DNA of 6,018 nucleotides from an uncultured Sphingomonadales bacterium (GTDB taxonomy: Bacteria > Pseudomonadota > Alphaproteobacteria > Sphingomonadales > Sphingomonadaceae), in the NCBI GenBank assembly GCA_903911985.1, contig CAIWFP010000294.1, forward strand, positions 1 to 6,018, read 5' to 3'. This document shows positions 1 through 5,362 of the stretch, piece after piece. The position numbers and the translations under genes are program-made. The notes beneath the pieces are model-generated. The model was not told the DNA's origin, did no database searches, and was given only the letters and a program-made list of their open reading frames with translations. Each line of letters starts with the position of its first letter. Position 1 is the first letter of the stretch.

Positions 1-1757
1 ATTACGAACAGACCGAGCGTGATGTTTCGAACCAGGCCATCGCCATGGCCAGCGACCTGCAATTCATCCTCAGCCAGACGTCCGTCGCCAGTCGCCCCTT
101 CGCCGAAAGCCTGTCCTATCAGGTGCTGCAGCGCGGGCTGGACGAGGTGGCCATATTGCAAATGGGGCCGGACGGGCGGCTGCGCACCCTGGCCATCGTC
201 GATCCGGCCAAAAACGGCAGCCGTGAGCGGGTGAATGCCGACGAGGTGCACCGCATCGAGGATGGCGCGCCGATCATCGTCAACGCCAAGGCCGACCGCA
301 TCGAGGCGGTGGCCCCCATCGACCGCCATTCGCGAGTCTATCTTTACGCCGCCCGCACCTCCGACCTTCTGGCTTTGGCACAGGGCCGGCGGGCCGAAAA
401 TATCGTGCGCGCCTATCAGGTGCTGACGCAAAGGGCGCGGCTGCTGCAATTGCGCTTTAACGTGGCGCTGTTTGTCGCCTCGCTGGCGCTGGTGGGTCTA
501 TCGGTGTGGTTTGCGCTGAGACTGGCGGACAGGCAGGTTCAGCCTGTTTACGACCTTGTGGATGCCGCAAGGGGTGTGGGCAGCGGAAACTATGCCCTGC
601 GGGTGGAAGGGCGCCATCGCGGGGACGAAATTGGCCTGCTCACGCGCGCCTTCAACCGCATGACCACCCAGATCGAGCGGCAGACCCGGGCGCTGGTGGG
701 CGCCAATCTCCAGCTCGACGAGCGGCGCGCCTTTATCGAGGCAGTGCTGGAATCCGTGACGGCGGGAGTTATCTCGCTGGATGCGACAGGGGCGGTACGC
801 CTGATGAACAGTTCCGCGCAGAACCTTCTGGGCAGTTCCGGAACCGGCCCGATGGGCAAGCCGCTGGCCGAAATCGCCCCGCAATTGGCGGCACTGGTGC
901 CGGCGGCCCAGCCTGATGGCATCGTTCAGCACGATCGCGGGGGCGAATTGTTGACACTGGCGGTGAAGGTGATGGCGGATCGCGGCGGCCATGTGATCAC
1001 CTTCGAGGATATCACAAGGCAGCTGCTCGATCAGCGGCAGGCGGCGTGGTCGGATGTCGCGCGACGCATCGCTCACGAGATCAAAAATCCGCTGACCCCC
1101 ATTCAACTGGCCACCGAGCGGCTGAACCGCCGCTATCTGCGTCAGATAACGCAAGACCCGGAGCTTTTTGTCGAACTGACCCAGACGATCATTCGGCAGG
1201 TTGGTGATCTGCGCAAGATGGTGGATGAGTTCTCCTCCTTCGCGCGGCTGCCAAAGCCGGTGTTCCGGCGAGAGGATCCCGTGGATCTGGCCCGGCAATC
1301 GCTGTTCCTGCAAGAGGTGGCGCGCACCGACATCGCGTTCCAATTCAATGCCGATGGCGACATCGGCCACATTGCCTGCGACCGCCACCAATTTGGTCAG
1401 GCAATGACGAATTTGCTTAAAAATGCGATTGAAGCAATTGATACCAAGGCAAAACAGGAATCATTGGACCGCTATGGCAAGATTGGTGTTACCATGCGCG
1501 CCACCGCGACATCGGTTACGATTACCATCGCCGACAATGGCATAGGCCTTCCCAAGGATCGCGAGCGGATTACCGAACCCTATGTCACCACGCGCGAGAA
1601 GGGCACTGGTCTCGGTCTGGCGATCGTCAAGAAAATCGTCGAGGAACATGGCGGCGAAATGGGTTTTGGCGGCAACGCCGATGGCGGAACGCAAGTAAGC
1701 ATGCGTTTTGCCCGCGACCCACTGGCTGGCCGCAGGGCAGTGGAGGCGGCCGAATGA
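1..1757 (+). CDS. ntrY: NtrY sensor histidine kinase (5' partial)
   Basis: Membrane histidine kinase that phosphorylates NtrX. The frame is open from base 3 to the TGA at 1755-1757, giving 585 visible codons. The family is usually about 700-770 residues, so the N-terminus with its first membrane segments is missing, and the ATG at 45 is internal. Numbered from the first visible codon: an extracytoplasmic sensor region at about 1-150; a hydrophobic membrane segment at about 153-174 (nt 459-524); a HAMP linker at about 175-227, including RGDEIGLLTRAFNRM; a PAS-like domain at about 241-344; an H-box (RRIAHEIKNPLTPIQL) with the phosphoacceptor His at nt 1074-1076; and a HATPase domain with N-box NLLKNAIEA, G1 DNGIGLP and G2 GTGLGLAIVKK. 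All catalytic motifs are intact. ntrX follows 55 bases downstream, so the two are very probably co-transcribed. NtrB is less likely because of the HAMP domain, the membrane segment and the pairing with NtrX. Confidence 0.96.
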   Translation, partial: YEQTERDVSNQAIAMASDLQFILSQTSVASRPFAESLSYQVLQRGLDEVAILQMGPDGRLRTLAIVDPAKNGSRERVNADEVHRIEDGAPIIVNAKADRIEAVAPIDRHSRVYLYAARTSDLLALAQGRRAENIVRAYQVLTQRARLLQLRFNVALFVASLALVGLSVWFALRLADRQVQPVYDLVDAARGVGSGNYALRVEGRHRGDEIGLLTRAFNRMTTQIERQTRALVGANLQLDERRAFIEAVLESVTAGVISLDATGAVRLMNSSAQNLLGSSGTGPMGKPLAEIAPQLAALVPAAQPDGIVQHDRGGELLTLAVKVMADRGGHVITFEDITRQLLDQRQAAWSDVARRIAHEIKNPLTPIQLATERLNRRYLRQITQDPELFVELTQTIIRQVGDLRKMVDEFSSFARLPKPVFRREDPVDLARQSLFLQEVARTDIAFQFNADGDIGHIACDRHQFGQAMTNLLKNAIEAIDTKAKQESLDRYGKIGVTMRATATSVTITIADNGIGLPKDRERITEPYVTTREKGTGLGLAIVKKIVEEHGGEMGFGGNADGGTQVSMRFARDPLAGRRAVEAAE

Positions 1758-1801
1758 CGGCTGGATCCTCCTGCAACATCTCAATCCGTATCGTTTCAAC
1801 C

Positions 1802-1808
1802 AAGGAGG
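1802..1808 (+). promoter_or_regulatory. Shine-Dalgarno site of ntrX
   Basis: AAGGAGG lies 4 bases before ATG 1813. It is a near-perfect anti-16S match and decides the ntrX start: the more upstream in-frame ATG at 1708 lies inside ntrY and would add 35 residues unlike any receiver-domain N-terminus. Confidence 0.85.
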
Positions 1809-1812
1809 CACC

Positions 1813-3201
1813 ATGGCCATCGATATCCTGATCGTCGATGACGAGAAGGACATACGCGATCTCGTCGCCGGTGTGCTGAGCGACGAGGGCTACGAGTGCC
1901 GCACGGCCGGTGACAGCCGCGCCGCGCTGGCCGCCGTTGACGAACGCCGCCCCAGTCTTGTCCTGCTCGATGTCTGGCTGCACGGCAGCCCGATGGACGG
2001 GCTGGAGGTGCTGGACGCCATCAAGGCCCGCGAGCCCGATCTTCCGGTCATCATTTTCTCCGGGCATGGCAATATCGACACCGCCGTTTCCGCCATCGGG
2101 CGCGGGGCGATGGATTTCATCGAGAAGCCCTTCGAGGCGGAGCGGCTGCTGCTGCTGGTCGGCCGCGCCACTGAAACCGAACGCCTGCGCCGCGAAAACG
2201 CCCGGCTGAAGCTCGACACGCCGATGGGCGACGAATTTACCGGCAATTCCTCGGCGATCAATCAGGTCCGAGCCACGCTGAAGCGCGTAGCCAACACCGG
2301 TAGCCGCCTGTTGATCACCGGCGCATCCGGCGCGGGCAAGGAAGTGGCGGCCCGGCTGCTGCACAGTTGGAGCCCGCGCAGCGCCAGCGCCTTCGTTTCC
2401 GTCAATACCGCGCGCATCACCCCGGAACGCTTTGAGCACGAATTGTTCGGCGAGGAACAGGACGGCAAATTGATCCGCGCCGGATTGCTGGAAATGGCCA
2501 ACGGCGGCACGCTCTATCTCGACGAGGTGGGCGATATGCCGCTTTCCTCGCAGGCGCGAATCCTGCGGGTGCTCACCGAACAAAGCTTTGTGCGGGTCGG
2601 CGGCAACCGGCAGATCCGTGTGGATGTCCGAGTGGTGTCGTCCACCTCGCGCAATCTGGAAAAGGAAATCGAGGAAAAGCGTTTCCGCGAGGATCTGTTT
2701 TATCGGCTCAATGTGGTGCCCGTGGCGGTGCCCTCGCTGGCCGAGCGCCGGGAGGATATTCCTCCGCTGGTCAGCCATTTCTTTGCGCGCCATGCCAACG
2801 ACCACGGGCTGCCACCGCCCGCGATCAGCGCGGAGGCGATGGCCGCGCTGCAGGCCTATGAGTGGCCGGGGAATGTGCGGCAGCTGCGCAATGTGGTGGA
2901 GCGCACCATCATCCTTGCCCCGCGCGACCGCCTCGGCCGCATTGAATCGGATATGCTGCCCGGAGAGATCGTCGCTACTCAGACAAGTGGCGACATGGGG
3001 GCATCCGCGCTGATGGGCGTGCCACTGCGCGAGGCTCGGGAAAGCTTCGAGCGCGAATATCTGCGGGTCCAGATCCGGCGTTTTTCCGGCAATATCTCAA
3101 AAACCGCAGCGTTTATCGGCATGGAACGGTCAGCGTTGCACCGCAAGCTGAAGCTCCTCGGCATGGTTGAGCGACATGAAGACGAGGGGGAAGAGGCATG
3201 A
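1813..3201 (+). CDS. ntrX: NtrX response regulator (NtrC-family, GAFTGA-less)
   Basis: DNA-binding response regulator, partner of NtrY; 462 residues, the usual family size. The receiver domain spans residues 1-120, with the acidic pair D9/D10, phosphoacceptor D53 (LVLLDVWL), switch S83 (IIFSGHG) and K105 (EKPF). The AAA+ domain spans about 142-375, with Walker A GASGAGKE (170-177), Walker B GTLYLDEV (232-239), the FREDLFYRLNV segment (291-301) carrying conserved arginines, and sensor II region GNVRQLRN (353-360). A Fis-type helix-turn-helix lies at about 422-451 (SGNISKTAAFIGMERSALHRKL). The GAFTGA loop that contacts sigma54 is absent: between ELFG (210-213) and GGTLYLDE there are only about 19 residues, roughly four fewer than in NtrC, and none form GAFTGA. 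This suggests NtrX does not remodel sigma54 polymerase in the classical way. The start is set by the strong ribosome binding site and by a receiver domain that begins at once (MAIDILIVDDE). Confidence 0.97.
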   Translation: MAIDILIVDDEKDIRDLVAGVLSDEGYECRTAGDSRAALAAVDERRPSLVLLDVWLHGSPMDGLEVLDAIKAREPDLPVIIFSGHGNIDTAVSAIGRGAMDFIEKPFEAERLLLLVGRATETERLRRENARLKLDTPMGDEFTGNSSAINQVRATLKRVANTGSRLLITGASGAGKEVAARLLHSWSPRSASAFVSVNTARITPERFEHELFGEEQDGKLIRAGLLEMANGGTLYLDEVGDMPLSSQARILRVLTEQSFVRVGGNRQIRVDVRVVSSTSRNLEKEIEEKRFREDLFYRLNVVPVAVPSLAERREDIPPLVSHFFARHANDHGLPPPAISAEAMAALQAYEWPGNVRQLRNVVERTIILAPRDRLGRIESDMLPGEIVATQTSGDMGASALMGVPLREARESFEREYLRVQIRRFSGNISKTAAFIGMERSALHRKLKLLGMVERHEDEGEEA

Positions 3202-3237
3202 GGGGAGGGGGCAAGGCTACCCCGCGAAAGAATAGGA

Positions 3238-3266
3238 TTTACGCTGCGCTTGCGAGATATTACACT
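3238..3266 (+). promoter_or_regulatory. Candidate promoter for hfq
   Basis: TTTACG (3238-3243), a 17-base spacer, then TACACT (3261-3266); each box matches four of six positions of the housekeeping consensus. Transcription would start near 3273, just before the first leader stem-loop, leaving a leader of about 79 bases. The match is modest, and read-through from ntrX is an alternative source of hfq mRNA. Confidence 0.3.
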
Positions 3267-3279
3267 GCGCGGTGATACC

Positions 3280-3305
3280 GGTTGGTGAATCAGGATTCGC
3301 CAACC
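3280..3305 (+). promoter_or_regulatory. Stem-loop 1 in the hfq leader
   Basis: Inverted repeat with arms GGTTGGTGAATC (3280-3291) and GATTCGCCAACC (3294-3305): 12 complementary positions with one G-U wobble. The innermost pair must open because only two bases separate the arms. No T-run follows, so it does not look like an intrinsic terminator. It could be a leader structure, an attenuation element or an end-protecting hairpin of the ntrX transcript. Confidence 0.6.
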
Positions 3306-3310
3306 AGATT

Positions 3311-3331
3311 GCGGACCGCATAAGCGGCCGC
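3311..3331 (+). promoter_or_regulatory. Stem-loop 2 in the hfq leader
   Basis: GCGG (3311-3314), a bulged A (3315), CCGC (3316-3319), the tetraloop ATAA (3320-3323), then GCGGCCGC (3324-3331). This makes an eight-pair, all G-C stem with one bulge. It starts five bases after stem-loop 1 and ends two bases before the A-rich stretch over the hfq ribosome binding site. No T-run follows, so a terminator is unlikely. Confidence 0.55.
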
Positions 3332-3332
3332 C

Positions 3333-3344
3333 AATAATAGGAGC
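3333..3344 (+). promoter_or_regulatory. hfq ribosome binding site within an (ARN)4 run
   Basis: AGGAG (3339-3343) sits 8 bases before ATG 3352 and fixes the start. The surrounding bases read AAT-AAT-AGG-AGC, four consecutive A-R-N triplets. A-R-N repeats are the known distal-face ligand of proteobacterial Hfq, so this site could let Hfq repress its own translation. The sequence is observed; the regulatory role is inferred. Confidence 0.6.
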
Positions 3345-3351
3345 GACACGC

Positions 3352-3975
3352 ATGACCGGACGTACGCTTTCGGCCCGCCCCCGCGCGGTAACTGAATCTC
3401 CCGAGGCCGCCGAGGGAATTTCTGAATTCAAGCCCGCCCCTGAATCGAGGGCGGCTGCGCCAGCGCCAATTTCCGGTCCATCCACGGCCAAGGGGCAAAG
3501 CCTGCAGGACCAGTTCCTCAATCTGCTGCGCAAGCACAAAACCCCGGTTACCATGTTTCTGGTGAAGGGCGTGAAGCTGCAGGGCATCGTCACCTGGTTC
3601 GATAATTTCTCGATCCTGCTGCGCCGCGATGGGCAAACCCAGCTGGTTTACAAACACGCCGTTTCCACCATCATGCCCAGCATGCCGATAGATGTGCGCC
3701 AGTTCGTCAGCGGCGCCGAAGGCTCCAAGAAAACCCGCCTGCTGCAGGATGTGTTCCTGGCCAGCACCCGCAATGCCGGGGTGCAGGTGACGATGTTTCT
3801 CGTCAATGGCGTGATGCTGCAGGGGCGCATCGCCGCTTACGATCTGTTCTGCATGTTGCTGGAGCGCGAGGGCTATGTGCAACTCGCCTATAAGCATGCC
3901 GTCTCCACCATTCAGCCGCTGGGCCATGTTGACCTGACCGGTGAATGGGATGGTGAAGAGGATCTGGACGCCTGA
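3352..3975 (+). CDS. hfq: Tandem two-domain RNA chaperone Hfq
   Basis: RNA chaperone that pairs small RNAs with mRNAs and affects RNA stability. It is 207 residues, against about 75-105 for ordinary Hfq, because it holds two Sm/Hfq domains. Residues 1-46 are a low-complexity Pro/Ala/Glu-rich extension with arginines near the start. Domain 1 spans about 50-109 and is canonical: Q52, F86 and Y100-K101-H102 match the E. coli uridine pocket, R60-K61-H62-K63 is the basic rim, and V74-K75-L76-Q77-G78 is the distal strand. An 18-20 residue linker follows. Domain 2 spans about 130-189 and aligns to domain 1 without gaps at a spacing of exactly 80 residues, with 34 of 60 identical. It keeps Q132, F166 and YKH 180-182, but its rim reads RNAG and the distal Lys becomes M155. 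The tail is acidic (DGEEDLDA), like the acidic tip of E. coli Hfq. The ATG is chosen by AGGAG 8 bases upstream. The stop codon overlaps the probable hflX start. Confidence 0.97.
   Translation: MTGRTLSARPRAVTESPEAAEGISEFKPAPESRAAAPAPISGPSTAKGQSLQDQFLNLLRKHKTPVTMFLVKGVKLQGIVTWFDNFSILLRRDGQTQLVYKHAVSTIMPSMPIDVRQFVSGAEGSKKTRLLQDVFLASTRNAGVQVTMFLVNGVMLQGRIAAYDLFCMLLEREGYVQLAYKHAVSTIQPLGHVDLTGEWDGEEDLDA
3499..3678 (+). repeat. Hfq domain 1 (first copy of in-gene duplication)
   Basis: Codons 50-109 of hfq, opening with SLQDQFL and ending with YKHAVSTIMP. This copy resembles a normal alphaproteobacterial Hfq core, including the one-residue-longer RRDGQTQL turn before YKH compared with E. coli. Confidence 0.9.
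3739..3918 (+). repeat. Hfq domain 2 (second, diverged copy)
   Basis: Codons 130-189 of hfq, opening with LLQDVFL and ending with YKHAVSTIQP. It aligns to the first copy without gaps (34/60 identical residues by direct comparison), most strongly in VTMFLV-G-V-LQG and YKHAVSTI. Most changes fall in the N-terminal helix and rim (RKHK to RNAG) and in the WF to AY region. Confidence 0.9.
3956..3962 (+). promoter_or_regulatory. Possible Shine-Dalgarno site for hflX CTG start
   Basis: AAGAGGA lies inside the last hfq codons, with GAGG ending 10 bases before CTG 3972. It is an imperfect match, but nothing comparable stands at a suitable distance before the GTG at 4023. Coupling to hfq translation could also supply ribosomes. 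Confidence 0.4.
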
Positions 3976-5318
3976 ACGCCTTTGATGAACCCAAAGAGGT
4001 AGCTCGCGGCACGCGGGCGCTGGTGGTGTGCCCGCAAATTCGCGGGCGCAACATCGGCGCCGACCCGGAGGCAAGACTGGAAGAAGCCAAGGGGCTGGCG
4101 CTGGCCATAGGCTTGGTGGTGGCTGACGGCTTTGTGCTGCCCATCCGCGAGGTGCGCCCCGGCACGCTGTTCGGCGAAGGGCAGATCACCAATATCCTCA
4201 ACGCCTGCACGCTGGAGGATGCCGAACTGATCATCATCGACGGCGCGCTGTCGGCGGTGCAGCAGCGCAATCTCGAGGAAAAACTCCACCGCAAGGTTAT
4301 CGACCGGACCGGCATCATCCTTGAAATCTTTGGCGAGCGGGCGGTCACCGCCGAGGGGCGCTTGCAGGTGGAACTAGCCCATCTGGACTATCAGGCCGGC
4401 CGCCTCGTGCGCAGCTGGACCCACCTTGAACGCCAGCGCGGCGGTTTCGGCTTTCTTGGCGGCCCGGGTGAGACCCAGATCGAGGCCGACCGCCGGATGA
4501 TCCGCGACCGCATGGCCCGCATTCGCCGCGAACTCGAGCAGGTGCGCCGCACGCGCGGGCTCCATCGCGATCGGCGCGAGAAAGCGCCGTGGCCGGTTTG
4601 CGCTCTCGTGGGCTATACCAATGCCGGCAAGAGCACCCTGTTCAACCGGCTGACCGGGGCCGATGTTATGGCGCAGGATCTGCTGTTTGCCACGCTGGAC
4701 CCGACCATGCGCGCCATTCGCCTGCCCGGCGTGGACAAGGCGATCCTGTCGGATACGGTGGGTTTCATCTCCGATCTTCCGACGCAGCTGGTGGCGGCGT
4801 TTCGCGCCACGCTGGAGGAGGTGACCGCAGCCGACGTGATCATCCATGTGCGCGACATTGCGAACCCCGATTCCGACCAGCAAAAGGCGCAGGTTCTCGC
4901 TGTTCTCGCCGATCTGGGCGTAATCGGCGGCGAGGATGGCGAGCCCTGCGCACCCATCATCGAGGTGTGGAACAAATGGGATATGCTTGCGCCAGAACGC
5001 GCCGAGGATCTGCTGGCGGCAGCCAATTCGCGCCCCGATGAGGTGATTGTTCCCCTCTCGGCCATGACAGGGGAGGGCTGTGCGGACTTGCTGGCCGTGG
5101 CCGGCCGGATGTTGACCGGGGACGCCAAGGAATACATGTTCCGGTTGGATGCCCGCGATGGTCAGCGCCTTGCCTGGCTTTATGCCCATGGTGAAGTTAT
5201 CGCTGATACCGAGGGTGTGAGCGATGGGGCAGGGCCTGAGCGGCATGTGAGGGTTCGTCTAACTCCGCGCGAGGCAGGCCGCTTTGCGCAACTGCCGTCG
5301 ACATTGCCGGTGGTATGA
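3972..5318 (+). CDS. hflX: GTPase HflX
   Basis: Ribosome-binding GTPase of the Obg-HflX superfamily that binds 50S subunits and splits or rescues stalled 70S ribosomes; cytosolic. Numbered from the CTG at 3972 (448 residues): the N-terminal HflX domain at about 12-190 carries the family signature RGGFGFLGGPGETQIEADRR (156-175), followed by a basic linking helix rich in Arg. The G domain has G1 GYTNAGKST (214-222), G2 region FATLDPT (239-245), G3 DTVGFI (261-266), G4 NKWD (334-337) and G5 SAMTG (363-367); a short C-terminal domain follows. All GTPase motifs are intact. Start choice: the first ATG/GTG-type codon is GTG 4023, but the frame upstream reads NAFDEPKEVARGTRALVVCP. This supplies the first beta-strand expected in HflX, and GTG 4023 would clip it. 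The only start-like codon in that stretch is CTG 3972, overlapping the hfq TGA. The function is certain; the start is an inference, with 4023 or 4026 as alternatives. Confidence 0.93.
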   Translation: MNAFDEPKEVARGTRALVVCPQIRGRNIGADPEARLEEAKGLALAIGLVVADGFVLPIREVRPGTLFGEGQITNILNACTLEDAELIIIDGALSAVQQRNLEEKLHRKVIDRTGIILEIFGERAVTAEGRLQVELAHLDYQAGRLVRSWTHLERQRGGFGFLGGPGETQIEADRRMIRDRMARIRRELEQVRRTRGLHRDRREKAPWPVCALVGYTNAGKSTLFNRLTGADVMAQDLLFATLDPTMRAIRLPGVDKAILSDTVGFISDLPTQLVAAFRATLEEVTAADVIIHVRDIANPDSDQQKAQVLAVLADLGVIGGEDGEPCAPIIEVWNKWDMLAPERAEDLLAAANSRPDEVIVPLSAMTGEGCADLLAVAGRMLTGDAKEYMFRLDARDGQRLAWLYAHGEVIADTEGVSDGAGPERHVRVRLTPREAGRFAQLPSTLPVV

Positions 5319-5330
5319 CCCCAGCCCAGG

Positions 5331-5362
5331 CGAGCGACTCCAAAGATTATTCGGATCGCTCG
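5331..5362. terminator. Hairpin between convergent hflX and mazG
   Basis: CGAGCGA (5331-5337) pairs with TCGCTCG (5356-5362). TCC (5339-5341) can also pair with GGA (5353-5355) if C5338 is bulged, leaving an 11-base loop. It lies just after the hflX stop and covers the mazG stop codon, a position that suits a shared end for two convergent transcripts. Neither side shows a T-run, so intrinsic termination is doubtful. Confidence 0.3.

Noticed and set aside
498..1391. Minus-strand open frame (297 codons) opposite ntrY
   Set aside because: Antisense shadow of the HAMP, PAS and kinase coding region; no motif and no ribosome binding site seen.
1708..1812. 35-codon upstream extension of ntrX from ATG 1708
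   Set aside because: It overlaps the end of ntrY by 50 bases and adds a sequence unlike any receiver N-terminus, while ATG 1813 has AAGGAGG and begins the receiver fold at once.
1627..2805. Long minus-strand open frame (392 codons) opposite ntrY/ntrX
   Set aside because: It lies opposite intact ntrY and ntrX, its residue composition (Gln, His, Arg, Gly rich) is typical of a GC-rich antisense shadow, and no domain or motif is recognisable.
3202..3223. G-run and C-run after ntrX as an intrinsic terminator
   Set aside because: Only a four-pair GGGG/CCCC stem with an eight-base loop can form, and no T-run follows.
3217..4074. Minus-strand open frame (285 codons) across the hfq region
   Set aside because: It covers the whole of hfq antisense and shows periodic Gln/His-rich text that mirrors the Hfq repeats. 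No recognisable family.
4374..5246. Minus-strand open frame (290 codons) opposite hflX
   Set aside because: Antisense to a GTPase with all motifs intact; composition is of shadow type.
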